64,000 bases of DNA from the NCBI GenBank assembly GCA_016748015.1, contig JAAOMT010000675.1, forward strand, positions 489,341 to 553,340, read 5' to 3'. The DNA is from Geosiphon pyriformis. Its lineage: Eukaryota > Glomeromycota > Glomeromycetes > Archaeosporales > Geosiphonaceae. The translations under genes and the position numbers were made by a program. Positions 1 through 13,308 of the stretch are shown in pieces. The notes below the pieces were generated by a model. The model was not told the origin of the DNA. It made no database searches and was given only the letters and a program-made list of their open reading frames with translations. How positions within the stretch are numbered: the stretch's first letter is position 1; every line of letters starts with the position of its first letter.

Positions 1-827
1 CAAAAGGCTGCTAAACAATGGTTATGGCGCATGATTTGAAAATCCAAAGAAAGATGGTTTCAAAACAATCGGAATTGGGAAATAAATAGAGATTATCATA
101 AAGGTAAAAGGGGATATTTTTGGCAAATGGGGTATTGTGGGCGAATAAAATATTGCAGCAAAGTTAGCAAAATAAATTCCCATGGGAGAATAAGACGCAT
201 GAAAGTATGGCATTTTTCTCACTTGAACAAAATGTCATTTTTTATATTGTTTTATCACAATTATTACCTCCCCCTTTTTACTTTACAATCTTGCATTTAA
301 GTTCTGCATAATTCTATTAAAAAAAATTTTTGAGTTTCAGTGTAATTTAAAACATTCTAAAATTGAAATCACAAATGGTTAACAAGTGGTCAAAACCGTT
401 CACACTTTTTCAGATCAGAAACAAGTTGAAAACTACAATTAAAATAATTTTCTTTTTAAAAAATGATGGTGAAACTAAAACTAATAATAAAATGAGTTTT
501 AAATTAACAATATTTTGTTGGTAAAATTCCAAAGAAAAAAAAAACATGTTTAAAATATTAGTTTTAAGTTATTACATTTTTAAAAATTTTTATTCCTTAT
601 AATTATATGTATTTTTAATTTACATTAAACATTGTAAGTGATTTTAATTTTTTAATTTTTTGGTGTTTAAAAAAAATAAAGTCAAAATTTTTAATATTTT
701 AATTATTATTAAATTTTTTTAAAAATTATTAAAAAGTAATAATAATAATAATAATAATAATTTAATTAATGAAAAAAATTTTTTTTTTGCTAATAAAAAT
801 TGTTAAAAATTAATATTTATAATTAAT

Positions 828-870
<43 letters not shown>

Positions 871-1337
871 TAATATTTTGTTTCAATTAAAAAAAAACTT
901 TTTTTAGTTTAAAAAAAAATTTGTTTAAATAATTGTAATTTTATATAATATTTATTTTTATTAATTTAATTAATATATTTTGCTCATTCACATTTATTAA
1001 TAAATAATTATTTGATTTGTGTTTATTTATTAAATAGAAGTAACCAGGGCATTTTTTTTCTCAAATTTCAATTATAATTTTAACAAAATATTAAGTTTAA
1101 AATACATTCCTTTGATCCAAGAATTCTTCAATTTCAACATTTTTAGAAAGGACACTTCAATTAATATATATATATATATTTCACGATAATCAACATGCGA
1201 TCAATCCTAATCTAATAAATACAATGACTTTTTAGATTAAACATATGATTTCTTCTCACACTTTTCAAGACTTCCTTGAACTTCTTGTTAGACGAAATAT
1301 CATATCATTATTATTTTTTCTTTAAAATTCATAAAAA
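1..1337. other. AT-rich intergenic region with TAA microsatellites
   Basis: No convincing gene is seen here. The stretch is very AT-rich and holds two (TAA)n-type microsatellites at about 737-761 and 829-868, plus a TA run near 1162-1180. The last few hundred bases must contain the promoter and 5' leader of the malate dehydrogenase gene. An open frame of 66 codons on the minus strand near the left edge has no recognisable features and is probably chance. Confidence 0.6.
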
Positions 1338-2535
1338 ATGGTTAAAGCAGTGGTTCTTGGTGCAGCTGGTGGTATTGGTCAACCTCTTTCGCTTCTTCTT
1401 AAGCTCAACGAAACTATCACAGAACTTGCTTTATACGATATCGTCAATAGTCCTGGGGTTGCTGCTGACTTGAGCCATATTAATACGCCGGCTAAAGTCA
1501 CTGGATATTTACCGCCTAACGATGGTTTGAAGAATGCCTTGTCAGGTGCTCACATAATTGTTATTCCTGCTGGTGTGCCGAGAAAACCTGGAATGACCAG
1601 AGATGATTTATTCAAAGTTAGTAATTTTTAAATCAAATAAAACCGCGCTGATGGCTAATCATTTTTCATGGATAACAAAGATTAACGCTGGAATCGTCCG
1701 AGATCTGGCTATTGGGATCTCTCGATTCGCCCCTAAAGCTTTTGTGCTTGTCATCTCTAATCCAGTTAACTCCACCGTGCCAATTGTCGCTGAGATTTTT
1801 AAGAAACATGGAGTATTCGACCCGAAAAGGTTGTTTGGCGTGACGACCTTAGATGTTGTGCGTGCATCCGCTTTTTCTAGTGAAATTTCCGGAAGTGACC
1901 CACGTGATGTTCGCGTTCCAGTGGTTGGTGGACATAGTGGTGTAACCATTATACCTCTACTATCCAAAATCACTCCAGCCCATTCATTTTCACAAGAACA
2001 GATTGAAGCTCTGACGAATAGAATTCAATACGGTAACTAGCTATTGGATTTTTACAAAGATTAAAATATTTAGATCAATATTTCCTCCTTTATCATAGGT
2101 GGGGATGAAGTTGTCAAGGCTAAAGATGGGGCAGGCTCTGCTACTCTTTCAATGGCGCATGCTGGTGCACGTTTTGCTGAATCCATCTTGAATGCTACAG
2201 TAAAAGGACAAGCCAATATCGTCGAGCCTTCTTATGTTCATCTTGATGCCGATCAGGAAAATGGTGACAAGATTAGAGAGTTGGTAGAACACTTGGATTA
2301 TTTTTCATCAAATATTGAATTAGGGGTAAAACTTCAAATTTATTTTGGAATATTTGCGCGAATTCTATCATTTAATAAAAATTTAAATTTATTCAAGGTT
2401 GATGGAGTTCGTAAGATTTATGACTTGAAAGACTTATCACAATTTGAAGAAAATCTTATCAAAGCTGCCATTCCTGAACTTCGCAGCAATATTAACAAAG
2501 GTGTTTCTTTCACTAAGGATTCCGCAAAGCTGTAA
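1338..2535 (+). CDS. Malate dehydrogenase, four exons, possible peroxisomal form
   Basis: NAD-dependent malate dehydrogenase, which interconverts malate and oxaloacetate. Exons read as 1338-1616, 1681-2032, 2099-2325 and 2398-2535, joined by GT-AG introns of 64, 66 and 72 nt; together they encode 331 residues. Visible motifs are the N-terminal dinucleotide fold GAAGGIGQ, the substrate loop [11 protein letters not shown], the NPVNS motif and catalytic His at about residue 178 in VGGHSG. Length matches the LDH/MDH family. The ATG at 1338 starts directly at the fold, so there is no mitochondrial leader. The protein ends in Ala-Lys-Leu, which fits the type-1 peroxisomal signal, so a glyoxylate-cycle or beta-oxidation isozyme is possible; a cytosolic enzyme is the alternative. 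Intron 3 is a multiple of three and lacks stops, so retention would insert 24 residues. Confidence 0.95.
1617..1680 (+). other. Malate dehydrogenase intron 1
   Basis: GTTAGT donor, AAAG acceptor. Removing it joins DDLFK to INAGIVRDL, which matches the continuous family sequence. Introns 2 (2033-2098) and 3 (2326-2397) were placed the same way. Confidence 0.9.
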
Positions 2536-3139
2536 AGTATTTTCATCATCTAACCATATTTAGAACCTCAATTATCCTCGCATTATTATTGGCAAGTCGG
2601 AAAGCTTTTCCAATATTACGAAAAATGATGATAATCCCACCTATTTACCTTTTTTCTTTTATGCAACGCAAATTTGTTTTGCAGAGCATAGTACCAAACA
2701 ATATTAATAGGAGAAAGCAATACTTTTATCCACTGCAAGATTTTCAATCTATCAAACAAAAGAAGGTTTAATAACGAGGTAAAAATAAAAAGAACCTTTC
2801 AAGACGAGGCGATTTTTTCAAAGATCAAAATTTGTTTATAAAAATCCGAAAAGAAAATCATGAATGTCGAATAACAAAACAAGGTGCTTCCGCATAATAA
2901 ACATTAATTCATTTAATTATGATTATTTTGTCCAAGTTCAAAATGTGAGTCAAGGGAACGGGCTATTGAAAAATAGTGCTCTGATGTAAAACAGATATAG
3001 TTGAAAAGACATTAAATGCGAGATAAACCTGGGAAACCAATAAAAGCCTTTTTATTCAAGAAATTAGTGTCAACCTTGAAATTTCATTCAAGTGGCAAAT
3101 CATTCATCTACTCGGAGTTTATAATACCTATCTCCAGGT
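2536..3139. other. Intergenic region
   Basis: 3' flank of malate dehydrogenase. Only short open frames are present and none resembles a known protein. No RNA gene was recognised. Confidence 0.5.
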
Positions 3140-4290
3140 GGATTCTGACATATCAATAATAGGTAATACCAAGCATTGGTATGTAATCCCTGTTATTTCC
3201 TGCATGGTCACTGCAGGCCCAAGGCTCCATAAAGCAATCACCGGAGGAATAATACCATTTTCATCTCTATCTATCACAATCCCAGCAGTTGTACATTTTA
3301 AACCTCCGATTCTTTGAATGTCCCCACATTGACTACAAATCTTGGATGTGTAAGCTTCGTTCTAGATAATTACACGAACCCCCAATTCCTCGGCCTTGCC
3401 GATCAGGCATTGTCAAAAGAGATAATACACTCAATAAAGTATTTTCAGGTCAGTGTTTCGTGTAATCTTTCTTGTCTTGCAATTCATCATGTTCGACACT
3501 TCAAAAGAAGAAATGACAATGGCATCGAATTCGCGAGTAAATAATCTAACTGATTTCACTTTGCAGACGTATAAAGTTTTGTCCTATCCGAAAAATTGCC
3601 TTATCGAGTCGCGAGGCCATTCTATTCTTACGTTTTAAGGAGGATGCTAATAACTTATCCTTTTTGCAGATGAGATCCTCCAAGTGAACTACACGTCTAA
3701 TAGAATGTTCGCCAATATTGCCTACACTTTTTCTAGGATAATACCATGTAAAATGTGCACGGACACCAGATCAATAGAGATTGCATGAACAGATCCATCC
3801 GCTTGGGTTTTGCAGAGCTGTTTTCCCATCTCGTTTACCCAGGCAAACGTCCATTCATTGTAATATTACGTGAGCTTGCCATCTGACATTATCATGTGAG
3901 GAACGGGCCACCTATTATTATGCCTCTTTTTTTCAAAATGAAGGACTGCAAACTATATTTAGAATGGTGGTAGGCTTATAAAGATTTGTAGGAAGCATCG
4001 ATGCATTATGAAGATGAGTGACATAGAAATGGTTCCATGTAGATTCATTGTATGTCAAAGAACTTTCGAGATCGAAATGATAGAATGTGCTGATAAGACC
4101 TTGCCAATTTGCATTACGCTTAATTACTTATTCCCTAGAAATCGATTATTTTGCAGGCATACCCTGAAGCAACATTCCGAGACAAACAACAGTTCCCATG
4201 AACTCACACTCGCCCCATATTGGGAAAAGATATATGAGAAGGCAAATCGGCAAGTCTATCACGGTGGGTGACCACGATTTCCGAGACTAT
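3140..4290 (-). pseudogene. Decayed Fanzor/TnpB-like (OrfB zinc-ribbon) nuclease gene
   Basis: Read on the minus strand in shifting frames, this stretch gives the pieces of a eukaryotic TnpB homologue in the right order. A segment near 3780-3870 reads like the region before RuvC-I (NEMGKQLCKTQADGSVHAISIDL). After a frame change, 3555-3770 reads GVRAHFTWYYPRKSVG followed by a basic helical stretch. Then come YLLANSDAIVISSFEVSNMMN and NEAYTSKICSQCGDIQRIGG, where the CxxC of the zinc ribbon lies at 3326-3337, and finally DRDENG, the RuvC-III-like motif. Many stops and at least three frameshifts break it, and the second zinc-ribbon Cys pair is degraded. I infer a dead copy of a Fanzor-type gene. 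No flanking terminal repeats could be confirmed. Confidence 0.75.
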
Positions 4291-4796
4291 TCCCTGGCTT
4301 TTTCGTTTCAATAGTCTCAAGTCCCGACCGATATCGCGGAGTTCATAGGTTGAAAATCGAGAAAGGGTTGCTTTTGTCGCTCGAGATCCTTTGCACTAGA
4401 GACACGGGCGTAGCGGTCGCGGTGATAGTGATATCAGCAATTAACCCATTACTAAGCAACTGATTAGTATTGATATTAAATAAATCTTTTTCATCGGGCA
4501 CGCGCAGTTATGAAGCTACCGATCATTTTCCAATTGAGTGAAAGCAAATGCGGTTGAATTCGTTTTCGTGGGTAAAACACCTATCGGGTTCTCCTTTTAT
4601 AGTTTCTTTATCAAGGCCTGTTTTTTCTTTTGGCTTCACTGTAAGCTTCTGGTGTTTTTTTTCGGTTATTTTGAGCTGCTTTCTCAATGTCCTCTATTTT
4701 ACTCTTTGTTAGTCGAAAACTACCATTTACTCGACGAGTTTTGCCAATTCATTGTTTTCTCGGTTGTTTCACATAAAATGTACTCGAAATATAACA
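4291..4796. other. Intergenic region upstream of the MoCF-domain gene
   Basis: Somewhat more GC-rich than its surroundings. It may contain 5' remains of the Fanzor-like copy on the minus strand and must contain the promoter of the next gene. No other coding signal was recognised. Confidence 0.4.
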
Positions 4797-6004
4797 ATGT
4801 CTGAACAAATACAATTTCAAGAAAGTAAAACAGATGTTAACCTAACAGCTGCATCAACCGGAGAGGAAGTGGTCTTAGATAAATTACAAGAATCAGGGTC
4901 GACAATGCCTGTTTTAAAATTTCCCATTACCCCTATAGAAGAATTAAAAGACCGCCCTTTTCCCAAAACTGCAGCCTGTTTGGTGATTGGGGATGAAATT
5001 TTGAATGGGAAGACAGTTGATACGAATTCGGGATTTTTTGGTAAGTCGTTTTTTGAAGATCCAGGTTTCCTAGCTGAATTCCTGATCGGGCATATCCCTA
5101 ACTTTGATTTACCAAAGCAAAGTTTTGTTTCAATCTGGGCATCGATATGAAAAGGATAGAAGTGATTCCAGATGAGGAAGATGTAATCCAATTTATTTTG
5201 TATGAATGGTTATGAACGCGCTATAAGTATTCCAACTCTTAAGCCTTTGTTGATTTATAGGCTATAATTGAAGCTGTAAGAAGGTTAAGCAAAAACTTTG
5301 ATTTTGTGGTTACTAGTGGAGGGATAGGTAAGAACGTAATCGTATCCGTTATTTTGTACAAGTTTATCCTATTAAGCTCACGATTTCTTCTGGAACTAAT
5401 AGGCCCTACTCATGATGATATTACTTATCCTGCTATTGCGCGTGCATTTAATCTCGAATTAGAATATCATGAGCAAACGATGGAACGTATGGCTGAGTCA
5501 ATGAAGAATCTCCTTTTTCTAAAAAAAGAACCGAATCACGAAATAATCACAGCACGCAAACGCATGGCGCTCTTACCATCGACATCATTAGTCGTGTATC
5601 CAAACGAAACGATATGGGTTCCGATTGTCATAGTTAATGATAATGTTCATATCTTGCCGGGAGTCCCTTCATTATTCCGTGGTCTCTTGTCTGAATTTGG
5701 CAAATATCATTCACAGAAAGGGGAGAAATTTGTTAGGATATTTGTCAGAACTAATCAACCAGAGTCATTCATTGCACCCGTATTGACTAAGGTGCAAAAT
5801 AAAGTGGCTGACCTTGGTGTCAAGGTTGGAAGTTATCCAAAATGGACAACAGATGGGAAAAGATGGGTGATGGTTAGCTTTTTAGCAAGGGAAACAAGGA
5901 AAGATGTCTTAGAAGAATTAGCTAAAGAAGTTGCGGCGCAGACCAATGGGTACATTACTGAAAACCCAGATGATGAAATGAAATCAAAAAATGGGAAATT
6001 TTAA
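4797..6004 (+). CDS. MoCF/MoaB-Mog domain protein (FLAD1 N-terminal/CinA-like)
   Basis: Molybdopterin-binding-fold protein of the family that includes the N-terminal domain of FAD synthase FLAD1 and bacterial CinA. Exons read as 4797-5040, 5118-5182, 5261-5327 and 5403-6004, giving 325 residues. Motifs seen are [16 protein letters not shown] near the domain start and VTSGGIGPTHDD, the glycine-rich signature rebuilt across the third intron, followed by [10 protein letters not shown]. No C-terminal PAPS-reductase-like FAD synthase domain is present, so full FAD synthase activity should not be assumed; in this family the domain has been linked to FAD or nucleotide pyrophosphatase roles. An in-frame upstream ATG at 4752 would add 15 mostly basic and hydrophobic residues that resemble a mitochondrial presequence. 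The third intron (75 nt) is in frame and open. Confidence 0.88.
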
Positions 6005-6347
6005 CGAGTAATATTATTAATGTATTGAGGATTTAGTAAGCTACACTAAGCCATAAATGGTAAACAAATTTGGCCAAATCGAAGAATTACCCCCACATGA
6101 AAACAATGGTTGAAACGATGTTGACATCAATTGAAAATCCTGTATAAATCCTGTATAAATCCTTCAAATACCACAAGTTCTTTTTTTCTCCTTATCACAT
6201 TTACCCTTGCTTTCTTTGAACAGATTTCTATGAATGGAAAACTGGAGTAAAATTTATAAAACTCCGAATATAATTTAAGACTAGACGATTGTAGAAAAAG
6301 AACCTTTATTTAAAGGCATTTTTTTATTTTAAAGACTTTATTAAAGC
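6005..6347. other. Short intergenic region
   Basis: 3' end of the MoCF gene and promoter of the hexosaminidase gene. A direct repeat of AAATCCTGTATAAATCC type occurs near 6135-6165. Nothing else was recognised. Confidence 0.4.
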
Positions 6348-8346
<1,999 letters not shown>

Positions 8347-9319
8347 TATCATGATTAACTTCATTTGGTTTTGAGTTACACTTTTAGTTAACAATATTTA
8401 AATTAAGGTATTAATGGGGGTATTAAATCTTGCATGAAAACATCATAATGTACTATTAGCGTCGTAATGCATTCAATTTGATCAGAAGTCGAAACATATT
8501 ATCAATTATTACCTAATAAATTAAAATTCAGTTTCTCACAAGTTTATGCATTAAATGTTCATAACCAAATATTTAAGTGATAACTTTATATTTGCTTGTT
8601 TTGGTATAAATGTTTTTTTCCCTCCCAAAAAAAAAGACGCGACATTTAAAATTGGATAACGTTTTGATTACATTATATAATGGTGGGTGGTTAGTTTTAG
8701 AATTTCTTTGTTCACCAATTAAGACTTGCTAACTAAAACGTCAATATAGAAAAATTGAATCAATAGTAGCATTAAATTTATAATAATAAATATGTAATAG
8801 TATAAAGAAATAAAGATACAATTATAGTTTCTATAAATATTGGAATTTTGAAAGAAACAAATACCTAGTTCCATTTAGTCCTATCTTTTTGTAATCTTGT
8901 TTATGAAATTAATTTTTCAAAATTTTTTTGGTTTTGATTAATTTGAAAGTTGACATGTTTTTTTTATGCGAAACTACATTCTCCTTTATACCAAATTTTA
9001 GAGTAATTAAAGAAGGAATTTTTGATACGACAATTTGTGTTTCCAATTATTCAATGATAAATTAAATGAAGAACCAGGTGAAGCAAATAAGGAATAAAAG
9101 AAAGGAAGAGGCTCAATTTTTGATCGATTGAAATATGTTTTATATGAGTGTGTTAATTGATTGAATAAATTTGTCAAAGCCAAGTATTTGCACTTGGCAT
9201 TAATAAAATTAATGCACTTCTAATTTTTGAAATATTTAATAAGGCAACACAAATTTTGGTCGTGATGAAATTGTTATATATAATATAATATTAATTTAAT
9301 TTAAATAAAATAAAATATG
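8347..9319. other. Convergent intergenic region between hexosaminidase and Ras genes
   Basis: AT-rich, no open frame of interest. It holds the 3' ends of two convergent genes, with an AAAATAAAATATG stretch near 9306-9319 just beyond the Ras stop codon. Confidence 0.5.
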
Positions 9320-10638
<1,319 letters not shown>

Positions 10639-12218
10639 GGTTTAAATTATATGTACGTTATTATTATATATAAGTTAATAGATAGCGAAACTATAGACAA
10701 GGGAAGTAATGGAGAGTTATTTATGAGAAAGGTAATTTTTCTAGGGACCTTCAGGAGTTTACTTGAAATCGTGAAGGTAGGAAAGTAAAAAAGAGAGAGA
10801 AGGTTTGAAAGAGAAAGTTATTCGAAAGGAATGTAAAGAACGAAGAAAAAGGTGTGTTTAGGGTTAGATATTATCAGGGGATGGTATTTATTTTTTTCTA
10901 TTTTCTCTATGTTTGGATAAAGTATTAGTTGGGAAAAAGGGAGGGCGAGTCTACGAGAGAGATATGCCGAAGTTTGGCAACACACAAATACCGTTACCGA
11001 ATAATAATAAAATTTTACATTTCATATGCCTCTTTTTATGAGCATTTATGATAACTATTGTGGCGATTGTGCGTTTGGAACGACAACTGATAGTTATAAT
11101 ATTTGTTGCACTACCATTATCACCACAAATTTCTCGTACCCAAGTTTCAGTGAGAATACACTGCATATGTACCTCTTTAACTCCCTTTAACGAATGACCG
11201 ATAAAAATCGTCGAATATTCGATCAAATATATAATGTTGCTTTTGGATTATCCCTTTTCCGTCGCCACTAATTGGATCAGTTCAAAAAAGATCTCGCATT
11301 CCGCCGATTAATTATTTTTTTGCTCTTGATTACCCTTATTAATTTGAATTTTCCGTTCAGCTCTAATCGTGTCCCCCAAAAATGGAAAATATGCGTCTTA
11401 GAACATGTGTTTACATTCTATCAGCACCAACAAACAAACATATTGTTTTGCATGGTTTGAAGATCAATGAATGATCGACCAATGGAAATTTTTTTGTTAC
11501 AAAGATCGTTTCTTTCGATCCTTTTTGAATAATAAATTGCCAATCGATCCCTCTTTTGTGACGAGGCAAATTAAAAAAGCTATTGGTTCGTTTATCTACC
11601 ATTGGAGAAAGTGAATTGTAAAATATTGAATGCTCCTGCAAATAATTAAATGATAATTGGGATGTGATCTGTCGAATGAATGTATAATTGGGGGGGGGGG
11701 GGGGGTTTTTTCGAAAAATCAAAAAAATTCAAAAATTTTCAGGAGATAATGACCAATTTTGAAAATAAACACAATTGAAATCAATTTCTAAAATGCTAAA
11801 TAATAAATATGCAATTGAATCTGTTAAAATTCAAATCATTTAGATAGATTAACCAGAATATAATGATTCATTTACAGAATTTCAAACTATTACCTATTTA
11901 ATAAACCAAAAAAACCTATTATTATTTACTCAAGTAATTTTTTAATACTTGTTTATTATAAATATGTTCAAGTATTCATTTTTAATATTTTCTTATAAAA
12001 AATTTTATTTAATTATTCTATATATTTTATACAATTTATTGATTTTTTATTTTTTAAATATCACAAATAAATTTCTTCCTTTAAAAAAAAAAAAAAAAAG
12101 GTTTGTTTATTTGTTTTTCTGGCTTTTTTGGCTATTTAAGCCAGTATAAAAAAAATAAAACAAGAAAAAAATAGCTTTGTTACTGGTTTGCCATTAAAAA
12201 TCTTAAAAATTTTTATGG
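10639..12218. other. Promoter side of the Ras gene and low-complexity spacer
   Basis: From 10680 to 10860 the plus strand is purine-rich, that is, the Ras leader is pyrimidine-rich, as often seen upstream of fungal genes. A run of 16 G occurs at 11690-11705. Open frames on both strands between 10951 and 11722 resemble nothing known. The part after 11740 is extremely AT-rich, with a run of A at about 12083-12099. Element A begins at 12219. Confidence 0.5.
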
Positions 12219-13170
12219 TGTTACTTGAAAAAAGAAAGCTTATCAAAGAAAGAAGGAAAAACGTGACCTAAAGAAAAACATGACAAAACGTGAAGGGACA
12301 CAGAATAATGTGCAATAACATTGAATAATGCGTTATAACATAGGATAACGTATTATAATGCAGGATAACACAAAATAACGAGTTATAATATAGAATAACG
12401 TGTTATAATGCAGGATAACACAGAATAACATGTAATAATATTAGATAACATGTTATAACATAAAATAATTAGTTATAACATAAGAAAACGAAGTGATAGC
12501 TAGCAAGAACAGACGATCCAAAGCAATCCTGTAAAACTAGAAAATATATATATATAGCAGTAGTATTAAAAACAGAAAAAGAGGAATCCTTAGACAGAAA
12601 TTCATCAGTCATCATTCCCTAGTTAGAAACCATCACATTCTAAAAATCAATAAAATATACTTATCCAAACATCTCAAATCCAATTGCTTGCTATTAATTC
12701 TAAATGTTAATAGTAATTGATACTTAAACCACATAAGAACAATAGTTCTTGATCATGGCTATTGACAAGATACTGACTTGCATTTGCCTTGGCTTATTTC
12801 TTTATTTTCTTTATTTTTTTATTTTCTTGTTTTATTTTTGTTGTGTATACTAATTGATTGAGGATTAAGCACTAAGTATTAATGTCAAAGATTGCCTGGT
12901 AAAAGACCCCTATGAGTGAGTAAACATATAAGAATTACAAATTGCTTATCAGAAAAGTACTGGCCACTAAGCTGAGAAAAAAATTAATGGAATTGTGATT
13001 CCAAGAAGCTACAAATAAAATAATACAGAAGTCTTTGTCTATTATACAAAAAACTCCAATCAAAACCTTCAGATTAAAACATCTTTAGACATTACCAGTT
13101 AGTTAAGCTATTGAGCACCGAGTTATGGGTTTGTTATTTGATTTGAGATCCCAAATAATTACTTGTAACA
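12219..13170 (+). repeat. Element A 5' LTR
   Basis: Starts TGTTACTTG and ends TTACTTGTAACA; paired with 21473-22425 almost base for base. It contains an array of short GTTATAACA-type repeats at about 12300-12490, a TATATATATATA tract near 12543-12556 that could serve as a core promoter, and an AATAAAATATA stretch near 12649 that could be a polyadenylation signal. Differences between the two LTRs are mostly CG changed to CA or TG. Confidence 0.92.
12300..12490 (+). repeat. Tandem GTTATAACA/GGATAACA array in LTR
   Basis: About ten imperfect copies of a 17-20 nt unit built around the palindromic core GTTATAAC and the motif GGATAACA. The same array, diverged, is seen at 21545-21740 in the other LTR and inverted in both LTRs of element C (31085-31265 and 40225-40430), so it belongs to the LTR family and is not a random microsatellite. 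Confidence 0.85.
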
Positions 13171-13190
13171 TTTGGTGCTTCTTGTGAGAT
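13171..13190 (+). promoter_or_regulatory. Putative primer-binding site, element A
   Basis: TTTGGTGCTTCTTGTGAG directly follows the 5' LTR. The same position in elements C, E, D and B reads TTTGGTGCTCCCTGTGA or a near variant. TGG two bases after the LTR would pair with a tRNA CCA end, implying a primer tRNA ending ...AGGGAGCACCA. I cannot name the tRNA. Confidence 0.55.
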
Positions 13191-13308
13191 ATAATCTTAC
13201 AAAGAACCCACACCAACAAACAACCATCCAAAAATGACAAAATCAAAAAGAATAGGAACAAACCATTTAGAATTTACTAAATCTTTATTTCAGTATTATT
13301 GTTAACAC

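Noticed and set aside
1659-1973. 104-codon minus-strand frame opposite malate dehydrogenase
   Set aside because: It is the antisense of malate dehydrogenase exon 2 and resembles no protein.
10951-11722. Minus-strand frames upstream of the Ras gene as a further gene
   Set aside because: No recognisable domain or joined exons; the second frame reads through the poly-G tract as a proline run.
12300-12490. CRISPR array or satellite interpretation of the 17-20 nt repeats
   Set aside because: No spacers of constant length, the units are imperfect and contiguous, and the array lies inside LTRs of a eukaryotic retroelement.
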